A stretch of 64,000 nt of DNA, taken from positions 2,893,501 through 2,957,500 of the forward strand of contig NZ_CP084530.1 in assembly GCF_023704175.1 (NCBI RefSeq), in the 5' to 3' direction. The stretch's first letter is position 1; each line of letters begins with the position of its first letter. The notes under the pieces were generated by a model that saw nothing but the letters and a program-made list of their open reading frames with translations, was not told where the DNA came from and did no database searches. The position numbers and the translations under genes are program-made. This DNA comes from Paenibacillus sp. YPG26. GTDB lineage: Bacteria; Bacillota; Bacilli; Paenibacillales; Paenibacillaceae. Of the stretch, positions 50,018 through 62,395 are shown one piece after another.

Positions 50018-51046
50018 ATGCGTCGCCACGTGATGGAGCTGGCTCCGGGTGATCGGATAGAGAGTGATATTTTTAATAATAATGGGGTATTCGTACTTAA
50101 GAAAGGTACCGTACTCTCCGATGAGTCCATTGTAAAGCTCGTACAGCATAGTATTGATTATGTTGATGTTGAGCTGTCTGTCACTGAAGAGCCTTCCTTC
50201 ACTAAGGAAGACAAGATAGAGCTTCAATTCAATGATGCCATTGATGCCTTCGAGAGTATTTTTCTGGAGGCGCTGGCCACCGGCAAGTTCGATGAGAACG
50301 ATGTGGATGACCTACTGAGTCCGCTCATGCAGGATCTAACTTCTAAGAAGGACGTTGTCTCTCTACTTCTCATGCTGGACAAGAAGGATAACTATACCTA
50401 TAACCACTCCATGCAGGTAGGTATGTTGTCTTATTATATTGCTATATGGCTGGATTATCCTCATGAAGAAGCCTATAGAGCAGGCAAAGCCGGCTTCCTG
50501 CATGATATCGGCAAGTGCATGATTCCACCTGAGATCTTGAACAAGCCTGCCAAGCTCACCGAAGAAGAATATGAAGAGATCAAACGCCATACTACATATG
50601 GACATGAGATCATTCGTAATTCCACCAAAGATGAAATCTCTGCACTTGTTGCCATTCAGCATCATGAGCGCGAAGACGGGAGCGGGTATCCGAATGGCCT
50701 GACCAGCTCAGAGATTCACCCATTTGCCAAGATCACAGCGGTTGCCGATGTATACAGTGCCATGACCTCTAACCGGGTATATCAGAACAAGCAAGAACTC
50801 ATTACGGTGCTGCACGAACTGTACAGACTAAGCTTTGGCAAATTCAGCCCCGAGCCAACCCAAGCCTTCATCCGCCATATGCTGCCTAACTTTATCGGCA
50901 AGCGTGTACGTCTCTCCTCCGGAGAATTTGGCTCCATCGTCATGACCAATCCTTCCGACTTCTTCCGCCCGCTCGTGAAGACAGATACAAGGTTCGCGGA
51001 TCTCTCCCGTGAGACGCACATTGATATTCAGGAAGTCTTAGTGTAA
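50018..51046 (+). CDS. HD-GYP domain protein (putative c-di-GMP phosphodiesterase), copy 2
   Basis: 342 aa from the ATG at 50018 (GAGGGGGAAGTTT upstream). It shares its layout with the protein at 45597: an N-terminal ~120-residue region (ELAPGDRIESDIFNNNGVFV), the HD-GYP core with NHSMQVGMLSYYIAIWLDY, AGFLHDIGKCMIPPEIL and HHEREDGSGYPNG, and a small C-terminal beta domain (GEFGSIVMTNPSDFFRPLV). All metal ligands seem present. It is a single gene followed by a weak terminator-like hairpin near 51111-51150. Confidence 0.9.
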   Translation: MRRHVMELAPGDRIESDIFNNNGVFVLKKGTVLSDESIVKLVQHSIDYVDVELSVTEEPSFTKEDKIELQFNDAIDAFESIFLEALATGKFDENDVDDLLSPLMQDLTSKKDVVSLLLMLDKKDNYTYNHSMQVGMLSYYIAIWLDYPHEEAYRAGKAGFLHDIGKCMIPPEILNKPAKLTEEEYEEIKRHTTYGHEIIRNSTKDEISALVAIQHHEREDGSGYPNGLTSSEIHPFAKITAVADVYSAMTSNRVYQNKQELITVLHELYRLSFGKFSPEPTQAFIRHMLPNFIGKRVRLSSGEFGSIVMTNPSDFFRPLVKTDTRFADLSRETHIDIQEVLV

Positions 51047-51381
51047 CAGCAGTTAATTGTACTCGGTATATTTTCCAATAATATGTTAGCTGTGCAGCTG
51101 CATAAGTATAAAACACGTGTCCGAATGCCCGGATGCGTGTGTTTTCGTTTTCCAAAATTTCTTGAATAGTAAATCCATTCTTCAATAGTCAAAACAATCA
51201 ACACTACGAATAAAAACACATAAAAATAGAACAGTCTAATAGTATGCCTTAATCAAAAAAACAACAAATTACTTTTCATAGATGTTCCATAACCATATTC
51301 AAGAGATCCTGACGACTTCATGTCGTCCCATCTTTCGCTCTTAGATTTCATTGTTATAACCTTCCTGTCTAAGAAGAGTAG
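51047..51381. other. 335-bp intergenic region after the second HD-GYP gene
   Basis: It contains an imperfect stem (ACACG...TCCG / CGGA...GTGTG) followed by TTTTCGTTTT near 51111-51150, a probable terminator of the HD-GYP gene. The remainder, to the lipoprotein stop, is AT-rich and no gene was seen. Confidence 0.5.
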
Positions 51382-51795
51382 TTAAAGTGGTATATATAAC
51401 ACCTCTCCAGACTGGAGCCTAAGGTTGAGCCCCCTGAAAATTTCCTCTTCTACAGCTTCCCTTTGTGTAACTTCTGTTGGATCTAGAGTAATCTCTCCTT
51501 CTACTAACAGGCTTTCATGTGACCCTATAGTTAAATTGACTGTATTATCTTGTGGTCTTCTTACTTTTCTGCTCATCTTATTAGTCAGTACTGGTTCAAC
51601 CTGAGTAATATGCATCTCTTTCCTTCCCTTATTTTCAAGTGATACTGAATAGCCTAAATGCTCGATGTATTGCTGATCTTTTGAAGTAATTACCTTGGTA
51701 GTTACACTGTTACTTATTATTCCTTCTTGTTCCCTTGAAGAGCAGGCTGTCAACAATAAAAAAACAATTAAATAAATTATCTTCATCCTCCGCAT
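51382..51795 (-). CDS. Small lipoprotein, unknown
   Basis: 137 aa with a lipoprotein signal peptide: MRRMKIIYLIVFLLLTAC, lipobox LLTAC with Cys18 as the lipidated residue. The mature part looks beta-rich (YSVSLENKGRKEMHITQVEP, NLTIGSHESLLVEGEITLD), suggesting an immunoglobulin-like extracellular domain. GGAGG lies 6 nt before the ATG at 51795. No family was recognised. It is more AT-rich than most neighbours. Confidence 0.75.
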   Translation of the reverse strand: MRRMKIIYLIVFLLLTACSSREQEGIISNSVTTKVITSKDQQYIEHLGYSVSLENKGRKEMHITQVEPVLTNKMSRKVRRPQDNTVNLTIGSHESLLVEGEITLDPTEVTQREAVEEEIFRGLNLRLQSGEVLYIPL

Positions 51796-51879
51796 AGACA
51801 ACCTCCAGTCAAAACATTATTAATTTTATACCATATATTTCATTAAATATAAATCATAACCTTTACCTATACTTAGTGG

Positions 51880-51943
51880 AAAAGAAAAACCCGTGTCCCA
51901 CAGGCTTAGTCACGCAAGCGTGAAAGTCTGTGGGACACGGGTT
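51880..51943 (-). terminator. Strong intrinsic terminator after the suf operon
   Basis: AACCCGTGTCCCACAG (51888-51903) pairs perfectly with CTGTGGGACACGGGTT (51928-51943), with an inner TCACGC/GCGTGA hairpin. On the minus strand it is followed by TTTTCTTTTCC. Confidence 0.93.
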
Positions 51944-51984
51944 ATAGTTAGGCACAGAAAAGGCAAATCCTTATATAATAAGGC

Positions 51985-53382
51985 TTAACCAATACTGCCT
52001 TCCATCTCGAATTTTATGAGACGATTCATTTCCACCGCATATTCCATCGGTAGTTCTTTGGTGAATGGCTCAATGAAGCCCATGACGATCATCTGAGTCG
52101 CTTCAGCTTCAGTCAGACCGCGGCTCATCAGGTAGAAGAGCTGCTCTTCGGATACCTTCGATACGGTGGCTTCATGCTCAAGCACAATGTTATCGTTCAT
52201 GATTTCGTTATAAGGAATTGTATCTGAAGTCGATTCGTTATCCAGGATCAGTGTATCACACTTGATATTGGATTTGGCGCCCTCAGCTTGGCGTCCGAAG
52301 GAAGCCAGACCACGGTAAGTTACTTTACCACCGTGCTTACTGATGGACTTCGAGACAATGGTAGATGTCGTGTCAGGAGCAAGGTGAATCATTTTGGCAC
52401 CCGCATCCTGATGCTGATTTTTACCTGCTACAGCAATTGAGAGCACGCTGCCTTTAGCGCCGCGGCCTTTAAGAACTACTGCAGGGTATTTCATAGTCAG
52501 CTTGGAACCAATGTTACCGTCAACCCATTCCATGGTCGCATTCTCTTCAGCTACCGCACGTTTTGTAACCAAGTTATAAATGTTAGGTGCCCAGTTCTGA
52601 ATCGTAGTGTAGCGAACGCGTGCATTCTTCTTACAGATGATCTCTACAACTGCGCTATGCAGCGAGTTCGTGCTGTAAATTGGAGCTGTACAGCCTTCTA
52701 CATAGTGTACGAAGCTGTCCTCATCTGCAATGATCAAGGTACGCTCGAACTGGCCCATGTTCTCGGAATTGATACGGAAGTAAGCCTGAAGCGGAACTTC
52801 ACATTTCACGCCTTTAGGAACATAGATGAAGCTTCCTCCAGACCAGACCGCACTGTTCAGAGCAGCGAACTTGTTGTCAGCTGGCGGGATAACGGTTCCG
52901 AAATATTCACGGAAGATCTCCGGGTGCTCGCGAAGTGCTGTATCGGTATCCGTGAAGATTACACCTTGGTCTTCAAGATCCTTCTGCATGCTGTGGTAGA
53001 CTACCTCAGACTCATATTGAGCGGATACGCCCGCAAGGAACTTCTGTTCAGCTTCAGGAATACCCAGCTTGTCGAAGGTTTCTTTGATCTCGGAAGGAAC
53101 TTCCTCCCAAGTCTTTCCTTGCTTCTCCGAAGGGCGAACATAATACTGGATATCGTTGAAATCAAGATCATCCAAATCTCCGCCCCAACGCGGCATAGGC
53201 ATTTTCTCGAACTGTTTCAAGGATTTCAGACGGAAGTCCAGCATCCATTCCGGCTCGTTCTTGATACGGGAAATCTCAGTGACGATTTCAGGGGTCAGTC
53301 CTTTACCAGACTGAAATACCGCCTTATGCTCGTCACGGAAGCCATATTTGTACTCTTCCAAATCCGGGGCTTTTTTGGCCAT
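51985..53382 (-). CDS. sufB: Fe-S cluster assembly scaffold SufB
   Basis: 465-aa beta-helix protein that, with SufC and SufD, is the scaffold on which Fe-S clusters form. Recognised by [56 protein letters not shown] (conserved Cys), [18 protein letters not shown] segment [18 protein letters not shown] and the end [20 protein letters not shown]. It is the last gene of sufCDSUB, 34 bp after sufU, and ends in a strong terminator. Confidence 0.97.
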   Translation of the reverse strand: MAKKAPDLEEYKYGFRDEHKAVFQSGKGLTPEIVTEISRIKNEPEWMLDFRLKSLKQFEKMPMPRWGGDLDDLDFNDIQYYVRPSEKQGKTWEEVPSEIKETFDKLGIPEAEQKFLAGVSAQYESEVVYHSMQKDLEDQGVIFTDTDTALREHPEIFREYFGTVIPPADNKFAALNSAVWSGGSFIYVPKGVKCEVPLQAYFRINSENMGQFERTLIIADEDSFVHYVEGCTAPIYSTNSLHSAVVEIICKKNARVRYTTIQNWAPNIYNLVTKRAVAEENATMEWVDGNIGSKLTMKYPAVVLKGRGAKGSVLSIAVAGKNQHQDAGAKMIHLAPDTTSTIVSKSISKHGGKVTYRGLASFGRQAEGAKSNIKCDTLILDNESTSDTIPYNEIMNDNIVLEHEATVSKVSEEQLFYLMSRGLTEAEATQMIVMGFIEPFTKELPMEYAVEMNRLIKFEMEGSIG

Positions 53383-53416
53383 TGTAATTACCTCCTATAG
53401 GTTTGTGAGCTATATC

Positions 53417-56348
<2,932 letters not shown>

Positions 56349-56367
56349 TTCTTCTCCTCCTTCCTGC

Positions 56368-57150
56368 TTACGCCTCTTGACCAACAGTCTCGTCTTCAAT
56401 ACCCAGCTCTTCTTTAACCCAATCGTAGCCTTCCTTCTCCAGGCGCTCTGCAAGCTCAGGTCCGCCGGATTTCACAATGCGTCCCTGCATCATCACGTGT
56501 ACGTAATCAGGAGTGATGTAGTTAAGGAGACGTTGATAGTGGGTAATAATCAAGAAACCACGCTCTTCACTGCGCATTGTATTTACACCATTAGCTACGA
56601 TACGAAGTGCGTCGATGTCCAGACCGGAGTCGATCTCATCCAGAACAACCAGCTTCGGATCAAGCAGCAGCATTTGCAGAATCTCGTTCCGCTTCTTCTC
56701 TCCGCCGGAGAAGCCTTCGTTCAGATAACGGTGTGCAAATTCAGGATTCATTTCAAGCTCCTTCATTTTGCCTTCCATTTGACGGATAAACTTGATAAGG
56801 GAGACTTCGTTGCCTTCTCCGCGGCGCGCATTGATGGCACTGCGCAGGAAGTCAGAGTTAGTCACACCCGCAATCTCACTTGGATACTGCATAGCCAGGA
56901 ACAATCCGGCACGTGCGCGCTCATCCACTTCCATTTCAAGTACATCCTCACCGTTCAAAGTTACTTTACCGTCCGTAACCTCATATTTAGGATGTCCCAT
57001 CAAGGCAGAAGCCAACGTACTTTTACCAGTACCGTTCGGACCCATAATGGCGTGGATTTCACCACCTTTTATGTCAAGGTTGATCCCCTTCAGGATTTCC
57101 TTACCCTCGATTGTTGCCTTCAAGCCTTCAATAGTAAATTGTGTAGCCAT
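56368..57150 (-). CDS. sufC: Fe-S cluster assembly ATPase SufC
   Basis: 260-aa ABC-type ATPase that drives the SufBCD scaffold. Walker A is GPNGTGKST, the signature FSGGEKKRNEILQMLLL and Walker B LVVLDEIDSGLDIDAL. The H-loop is LIITHYQRLLNYI. The ATG at 57150 (MATQFTIEGLKA) is chosen with GGAGGGAG about 10 nt upstream; 20 further in-frame codons precede it. First gene of sufCDSUB, behind a promoter overlapped by a Fur/PerR-like palindrome. Confidence 0.97.
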   Translation of the reverse strand: MATQFTIEGLKATIEGKEILKGINLDIKGGEIHAIMGPNGTGKSTLASALMGHPKYEVTDGKVTLNGEDVLEMEVDERARAGLFLAMQYPSEIAGVTNSDFLRSAINARRGEGNEVSLIKFIRQMEGKMKELEMNPEFAHRYLNEGFSGGEKKRNEILQMLLLDPKLVVLDEIDSGLDIDALRIVANGVNTMRSEERGFLIITHYQRLLNYITPDYVHVMMQGRIVKSGGPELAERLEKEGYDWVKEELGIEDETVGQEA

Positions 57151-57235
57151 GTTTAGATGCTCCCTCCATTTGATCGATAACATAACAGTGTGTTCCACGT
57201 ATATATTCATCGGGACGTCTCCCTCACTGCCTGCA

Positions 57236-57295
57236 ATTATACCATAATGAGTATCTAATTAGAATTATTCTAAATGATTCTCATTGATTCTCATT
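57236..57295 (-). promoter_or_regulatory. sufC promoter with Fur/PerR-like operator
   Basis: On the minus strand an extended -10 TGGTATAAT (57236-57244) lies 17 bp from a -35 position inside the perfect 7-1-7 palindrome TTAGAAT-T-ATTCTAA (57259-57273, + strand). This matches the PerR box TTATAATNATTATAA except for one symmetric change in each half. A tandem GATTCTCATT repeat (57276-57285, 57286-57295) just upstream resembles Fur-box hexamers. The remainder of the 459-bp sufC-dps gap holds the dps terminator and no gene. Confidence 0.65.
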
Positions 57296-57407
57296 TCATT
57301 TTACCCTACTTCAAAAGGTTTATCAATCGGACCCGGCTTCCCTACTTCGCCCAAAAGTGCTCTTTTCCCCCGCCAGCCAACAGTCTTCACGTTAAATCGA
57401 TACCTAA

Positions 57408-57445
57408 AAAAGGAACAGGCCTGACTGTATTCAGTCAAGCCTGAC
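57408..57445 (-). terminator. Terminator-like hairpin downstream of dps
   Basis: AGGC-c-TGACTG pairs with CAGTCA-a-GCCT (one mismatch). On the minus strand it is followed by TGTTCCTTTTTT. It lies about 165 bp past the dps stop. Confidence 0.55.
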
Positions 57446-57609
57446 AAATTCCGCTCGGCAATCGCATGCTCGCTCTTGCCTTATATTCACACTTCCCATT
57501 TGTAATAAATGGTCTTAACGGTGCAAAGCTCAAAGACTCATCCATGTTCTGAAGTAGGCTCTAGGCTGCAGTTATGGAGAGGAGCCTGCGCTTTCCACCT
57601 CGTCTGTTC

Positions 57610-58083
57610 TTAGCCCAGATAAGAACGAAGCATCCACATATGCTTCTCCAGCTCTCCCTTGAACCCGGTCAGAAGGTCGCTTGTAGCCTCGTCTTCAGCC
57701 TGATCCGCCAGTTCAATACCTTCCGTGAAGGATTCAGACAATGTGGCAAAGTCCTCGATCAGATTCTGCACCATGGCATTCGGATCTTCTTTCCCGGTCG
57801 CTTCCTGAATGGTAGCAAGGTCAAGATATTCCTTCAGTGTAGCCGCAGGGCTGCCTTTAATCGCGAGCAAACGCTCAGCAATCTCATCCATTTTCAGAGC
57901 AACTTCATTATACAGCTCTTCGAATTTGACATGCAGCGTGAAGAAATTGTTCCCTTTTACATACCAGTGGTAATTATGAATCTTCACATACAACACATTT
58001 AAGTTAGCTATCTGCTGATTAAGGACTTGTTCCAATCCTGATGTTTTAGTTTTGCTGTTGGATTTTGCATCGGCTTTTGCCAT
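57610..58083 (-). CDS. dps: Dps/MrgA-type ferritin-like DNA-protection protein
   Basis: 157-aa four-helix ferritin-like protein that binds DNA and oxidises/stores iron. The ferroxidase site is visible in NYHWYVKGNNFFTLHVKFEELYNE (His plus Asp/Glu ligands) with MDEIAERLLAIKGSPAATL following. The lysine-rich N-terminal tail (AKADAKSNSKTKTSG) may contact DNA. The ATG at 58083 has GAGGGA 6 nt upstream; two in-frame ATGs lie further up. Such genes are usually under PerR or sigma-B control; no clear box was seen here. It neighbours the suf operon. Confidence 0.92.
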   Translation of the reverse strand: MAKADAKSNSKTKTSGLEQVLNQQIANLNVLYVKIHNYHWYVKGNNFFTLHVKFEELYNEVALKMDEIAERLLAIKGSPAATLKEYLDLATIQEATGKEDPNAMVQNLIEDFATLSESFTEGIELADQAEDEATSDLLTGFKGELEKHMWMLRSYLG

Positions 58084-58298
58084 GTTCATTCCCTCACTTT
58101 TCATTTCAGAATTAGATTGTATGATCATTCCGCCGGGTCAATCCCGTGAATGATAGTTATCTTGTCCAGAACGTTACCGCTCCATGACTACATTTTACCC
58201 TTTCCCGTTCAGTGCGAAACAACCCGTATTTTCTCAAAAAAAGATACAAAAAGGATTACTTTTCCGATATACTAACTTAAAGAAATTTGTTCCATATC

Positions 58299-58343
58299 TA
58301 TCGAATGAACTAAAGGCTGCGTAATTAGTTAGTTCATTCCATA
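58299..58343 (+). repeat. Inverted leader motif before mtnK
   Basis: TATCGAATGAACTA (58299-58312) faces TAGTTCATTCCATA (58330-58343): 13 of 14 positions pair around a 17-nt loop. The pair ends 40 nt before the mtnK ATG. No S-box (SAM-I riboswitch) consensus was found in the 300-bp leader. Confidence 0.6.
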
Positions 58344-58383
58344 ATCATCGATGAATAAATGTGTCTGCGGAGGTGTAACACTG

Positions 58384-59607
58384 ATGTCCGAATATCATCC
58401 CCTGTCTCTTGAAGAGGCAGTCGCTTTAGCTAGAACTATTCCCGGCCATTTCCGTCAGGATGCAGATCTGTCTGTAGAGGAAATTGGTGACGGCAATTTA
58501 AACCTGGTGTTCCGTGTTACTGATGCTTCTGAAGGAAAAGGACTTATAATCAAACAAGCTCTTCCTTATGCCAAAGTCGTCGGCGAATCCTGGCCTCTTA
58601 GCCTGGATCGTGCACGAATTGAGCGTGAAGCGCTGGAGATCCAGCATGCGTATGTTCCGGACCTGGTCCCGGCTATTTACGCCTATGACAATGATCTGGC
58701 GATTACGGTCATGGAAGATTTAAGTGATCATACGATTATGCGCAAAGGATTAATTGAAGGACAGGAATACCCTCAATTTGCCAGACATATCGGTCGATTT
58801 ATGGCCTCGACGCTGTTCTATACTTCGGATTTGGGAATGAACCAGCAAGCTAAGAAGGAGCAGCTGGGCCGGTTCATCAATCCGGATCTGTGCAAGATTA
58901 CAGAAGACCTTATCTTCGAAGATCCTTACCGCGATTCTCCTAATAATAACTTCAGCGAAGACATTCGCCCAAATGCCGAAGCACTTTGGCACGATGATGA
59001 ACTGCGGCTTGAGATCGCTCTGCTTCGGGAGAAGTTTCTGACTCATGCGGAGGCTCTGCTTCACGGAGATCTGCATACAGGCAGTATATTTGCTACCCGG
59101 GAATCTACGAAAGTCATCGATCCCGAATTCGCATATTATGGACCGATGGGCTTTGATATCGGGGCCGTCATTGCCAATCTGCTGCTGAATTTCGCTGCCC
59201 AGCCTGGCTGGAGCGGAAGCGTGGAAGAAGTTAATGCCCGCCGGCATCGTCTGCTAATCATGATTGAAGGAGTATGGCAGCATTTCGAGACTCACTTCCG
59301 TGACCTTTGGAATCGTGATCTTGTTGATGTAACGGCTAGGACACCTGGCTATCAGGATATGTATGTCCAGAAGGTTCTTCGGGATGCCATCGGATTTGCA
59401 GGGGCCAAGATGATACGCCGTATTGTCGGTCTCTCCCATGTAGCTGATATTGATACGATTGCAAATGAAGAGATCCGGCATCAAGCCAAAGTAACTGCGC
59501 TGGGGATCGGCACCGCACTCGTTAAGCGCGGCCGGTTCGCTGGCTCAATTGATGAAATTACAGGTATCGCGAGACGAGCGGCCAAAGAAGAAGAGGTAAC
59601 GGTATGA
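58384..59607 (+). CDS. mtnK: S-methyl-5-thioribose kinase
   Basis: Methionine-salvage kinase making methylthioribose-1-phosphate; 407 aa from the ATG at 58384 (GGAGGTG upstream; the frame opens 11 codons earlier). It has an aminoglycoside-kinase-like fold: [17 protein letters not shown] (nucleotide loop), catalytic Asp in [13 protein letters not shown] and metal site [17 protein letters not shown]. It overlaps mtnA by 4 bp (ATGA), so the two consecutive pathway enzymes are translationally coupled. Confidence 0.96.
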   Translation: MSEYHPLSLEEAVALARTIPGHFRQDADLSVEEIGDGNLNLVFRVTDASEGKGLIIKQALPYAKVVGESWPLSLDRARIEREALEIQHAYVPDLVPAIYAYDNDLAITVMEDLSDHTIMRKGLIEGQEYPQFARHIGRFMASTLFYTSDLGMNQQAKKEQLGRFINPDLCKITEDLIFEDPYRDSPNNNFSEDIRPNAEALWHDDELRLEIALLREKFLTHAEALLHGDLHTGSIFATRESTKVIDPEFAYYGPMGFDIGAVIANLLLNFAAQPGWSGSVEEVNARRHRLLIMIEGVWQHFETHFRDLWNRDLVDVTARTPGYQDMYVQKVLRDAIGFAGAKMIRRIVGLSHVADIDTIANEEIRHQAKVTALGIGTALVKRGRFAGSIDEITGIARRAAKEEEVTV

Positions 59608-60701
59608 GCTCAAATAAGGAAATAAACAGTTCTCTGCTTCAAAGCTCAGAGAATAACGGTCCTCTTGTGAGCCTTCGGTGGGAGGAAGACCGGCTCTTCC
59701 TGCTTGATCAGCGTCTGCTCCCCGAGCAGATTGAGTTCCTGGAGCTCACCACACCTGAAGAGATATGGGACGCTATCGCTTCCATGAAGGTTAGAGGGGC
59801 CCCGGCAATCGGGATATCCGCTGCCTATGGAGTGGTCCTTGCAGCCAAAGCCTATACCGGAGAATCTTCCGGCTGGCTCCCGCACGTCACCCAGGCTGCC
59901 GAATATTTGGCAACATCCAGACCCACGGCAGTGAACCTATTCTGGGCCTTGAATAGAATGAAGGATAGAGCCGCGCGCCTTGCCGAGGAGCAACCAGAGC
60001 TGGAGACCCGTAATTTAGGGTTGACCGCCGAGGCTATACTCATTCATCAGGAGGATGAAGAAGTATGCCGCCTGATCGGAGAGCATGCCCTTCCTTTATT
60101 TGAGAGTGGAATGGGTGTGCTTACGCACTGCAATGCCGGCGGTCTTGCCACAGCTAAATATGGCACTGCTCTAGCTCCCTTCTATCTGGCCAAAGAACGC
60201 GGCATCCCCCTCAAGGTATTTGCCGATGAGACACGCCCTGTACTTCAGGGAGCCAGACTAACTGCCTTTGAACTTCAGCAGGCAGGCATTGATGTAACCT
60301 TATTAACCGATAACATGGCCGCTGTGGTTATGTCCAAAGGCTGGATTCAGGCGGTGATTGTGGGTACGGACCGGGTTGCAGCCAATGGAGACGTTGCGAA
60401 CAAGATTGGAACGTATGGGGTAGCTGTTCTGGCGAAAGCCCATGGAATCCCATTCTATGTAGCTTCACCCTTATCGACGATAGACTTGTCTACTGCTACG
60501 GGTGAGGATATTCCGATTGAAGAGCGTCCGGAGAGTGAAATTACGGAGAGCTTCGGCAAGCGCACGGCTCCGGTCGGTGTAAAGGTGTTCAATCCGGCGT
60601 TTGACGTGACACCACATGAGTATGTTACAGCGATCATTACGGAGAAGGGGATTGTCCGTCCTCCTTTCAATAAAAATCTTCCTGCACTCTTTAATAAATA
60701 A
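59604..60701 (+). CDS. mtnA: Methylthioribose-1-phosphate isomerase
   Basis: Converts methylthioribose-1-phosphate to methylthioribulose-1-phosphate in methionine salvage; 365 aa. Family motifs are [35 protein letters not shown] with the catalytic Cys, [15 protein letters not shown] and [20 protein letters not shown] with the catalytic Asp. It forms an operon with mtnK. The rest of the pathway (mtnW, mtnX, mtnB, mtnD) is not in the window. Confidence 0.96.
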   Translation: MSSNKEINSSLLQSSENNGPLVSLRWEEDRLFLLDQRLLPEQIEFLELTTPEEIWDAIASMKVRGAPAIGISAAYGVVLAAKAYTGESSGWLPHVTQAAEYLATSRPTAVNLFWALNRMKDRAARLAEEQPELETRNLGLTAEAILIHQEDEEVCRLIGEHALPLFESGMGVLTHCNAGGLATAKYGTALAPFYLAKERGIPLKVFADETRPVLQGARLTAFELQQAGIDVTLLTDNMAAVVMSKGWIQAVIVGTDRVAANGDVANKIGTYGVAVLAKAHGIPFYVASPLSTIDLSTATGEDIPIEERPESEITESFGKRTAPVGVKVFNPAFDVTPHEYVTAIITEKGIVRPPFNKNLPALFNK

Positions 60702-60788
60702 CGGATTGCATGAAATTGGTAGAATGCAGTGCAGTCAAGGACTATGCTCCTTCATAATTTAATGGTATGATTTAAGAAAAAGCAGGAT

Positions 60789-61349
60789 ATGAAGGGGCCT
60801 ATGACCAACACAAAACATGACGAGCAACTTGCCTACTTGTTTAATGTCGATATTTTAATTAAAGATAAATCCAATGCTATGGCTCTCCAGGCTTTACTCC
60901 AGCTGCTTAATTCCGGCGATCTTGTAGACTACCGGATTAAGTCAGGCGTAGAACTGGGAGAAATCATTGAAGCTACGTTAAGCGCCAAGAGACAGGCCAT
61001 GATTGCCAAGGCTTTCCGTCATCAGGCAGATGAGCAGGCTGCCAAGGCACAAGTCAAAGAAGAGCCTAACGTTCAGCCAGCCAAGCCTTCAGAAGCGGGT
61101 TCCGGAACAGCAGCCAACAGTTCTATTGGGAACATGAGCGATGAGGCCATCCAATCCTGGATTCAAAGCTACGTGTCCAACAATAAGCTGGTCCGGCTCT
61201 CGGTCGAACGGAACCGGGAGCGGATCGCCATTCCGTGCCGCATCTTGAACTATGCTCCTGATACCCGAACCATGAATGTCTATCATGTGGATGAGAAGCA
61301 GGTGTATAACTTCAGGCTCAGTGAGATTATTGATTTCGTGGATGCCTGA
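60789..61349 (+). CDS. Unrecognised protein with split domains and a low-complexity linker
   Basis: 186 aa. Residues ~10-80 are helical (LAYLFNVDILIKDKSNAMAL, LQLLNSGDLVDYRIKSGVEL), followed by an Ala/Pro/Glu linker (~85-115) and a C-terminal beta-rich module (LVRLSVERNRERIAIPCRIL, TRTMNVYHVDEKQVYNFRLS). The last part is faintly like the sheet of WYL-type ligand domains, but this is a guess. The start may be 60789 or the ATG at 60801; neither ribosome site is well spaced. It lies 87 bp after mtnA and ends before a strong terminator. Confidence 0.65.
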   Translation: MKGPMTNTKHDEQLAYLFNVDILIKDKSNAMALQALLQLLNSGDLVDYRIKSGVELGEIIEATLSAKRQAMIAKAFRHQADEQAAKAQVKEEPNVQPAKPSEAGSGTAANSSIGNMSDEAIQSWIQSYVSNNKLVRLSVERNRERIAIPCRILNYAPDTRTMNVYHVDEKQVYNFRLSEIIDFVDA

Positions 61350-61379
61350 GATCAGTAACGAGACTGCTTCACAACAAAT

Positions 61380-61416
61380 AAGGCGTTTTTCGGTATTCCG
61401 CCGAAAAACGCCTTTT
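61380..61416. terminator. Bidirectional intrinsic terminator
   Basis: AAGGCGTTTTTCGG pairs perfectly with CCGAAAAACGCCTT (14 bp, 7-nt loop), followed by TTTTG on +. On the minus strand it follows the DUF423 gene with a weaker T-tract. Confidence 0.88.
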
Positions 61417-61418
61417 GT

Positions 61419-61793
61419 TCATTTTTTCTTCGAGAAAGCTTCCAGGGCCAGCAGCAGCCAACCCGCAATAAAGGCGACTCCCCCGAAAGGGGTAATAGCA
61501 CCCAAATACTTGAGACCGCTGATACTTAATACATACAAGCTGCCTGAGAACAATACGATTCCAATTATCATAAGACGTGCAGCCCATACCAGCCTGGCTG
61601 ACACTCCCCAACTGCCTGCCGCAAGAGCAATAAGGATAATCCCTATAGCATGAATCATATGATAATGAACACCTGTCTCATAGGTAGAGGTATGAACCCC
61701 CAGCACCTTCTCAAGGGCATGAGCGCCAAAAGCTCCAACCGCAACTCCTAACAACAGCAGAAGTGCTCCGATTCCAACATACTTGCGATGCAT
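61419..61793 (-). CDS. DUF423 family membrane protein (YwdK-like)
   Basis: 124 aa with four hydrophobic helices. VGAFGAHALEKVL near the N-terminus, YHMIHAIGIILIALAAG in the middle and ITPFGGVAFIAGWLLLA at the end are diagnostic of DUF423. The function of the family is unknown. It stands alone on the minus strand, ending in the shared terminator. Confidence 0.9.
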   Translation of the reverse strand: MHRKYVGIGALLLLLGVAVGAFGAHALEKVLGVHTSTYETGVHYHMIHAIGIILIALAAGSWGVSARLVWAARLMIIGIVLFSGSLYVLSISGLKYLGAITPFGGVAFIAGWLLLALEAFSKKK

Positions 61794-61973
61794 GACTTAT
61801 TCAGCTCCTCTATACCTTAATTCATACTCATTCTGCTGTTAATCTTATCGCATTATAAGCTCATTTTGCTACAAAAACCTAGGCCATTCACAAAGTCTTC
61901 TTGATTTTTTCTTGAAATTATGAAAAATTAATACGAGATTATGTTGTAAGTCATCTAAAAAGGAGATAAGTTA

Positions 61974-62360
61974 ATGGAATCCAATGCAAACCATCTGAAT
62001 CCCCCACTTGATCCAAATACCAAGCATTCCGGGCCTGGAATTGCCTCATTTGTAGTTAGCCTTCTAGCGCTGATTGCATATATTGCTGCAGTTGCGATCG
62101 TTCTGGATACGTCCAGAGGTCTGATTATCAGTGGAGTTCCCGTTACTAACGAGATAATTATGAATCATGCTGGATTTATGGTGGCCGGATTAATTGTATT
62201 GGCTGCAATTATTCTCACCCTTACGGGTTCCGTTCTGGGTATAATAGGGTTAGCCCTTAAGAACCGCAAGAAGCTGTTTGCCATTCTTGGAGTTATCATT
62301 TGCGCCATACCTCCTATTTTCATGCTAATCCTATTCTTTGTTCGCACGAGCCAACTGTAA
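61974..62360 (+). CDS. Small DUF4190-like membrane protein
   Basis: 128 aa. A polar N-terminal tail rich in Asn and Pro (NANHLNPPLDPNTKHSGPG) precedes a helix pair (IASFVVSLLALIAYIAAVAI, MVAGLIVLAAIILTLTGSVL) with G-IIGLALKNRKKLFAILGV and a third helix. The pattern resembles DUF4190-type proteins, but the assignment is tentative. AAAAAGGAGATAAGTTA precedes the ATG. degV begins 35 bp after its stop, so the two may be co-transcribed. Confidence 0.7.
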   Translation: MESNANHLNPPLDPNTKHSGPGIASFVVSLLALIAYIAAVAIVLDTSRGLIISGVPVTNEIIMNHAGFMVAGLIVLAAIILTLTGSVLGIIGLALKNRKKLFAILGVIICAIPPIFMLILFFVRTSQL

Positions 62361-62395
62361 GTATAGACTGCCTTATAGTCAGAAAGGTGAATACT

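Noticed and set aside
58129..58350. SAM riboswitch (S-box) before mtnK
   Set aside because: The expected conserved S-box core (CUUAUC...AGAG...GGAGGGA) is absent; only the inverted TATGGAATGAACTA motif is present.
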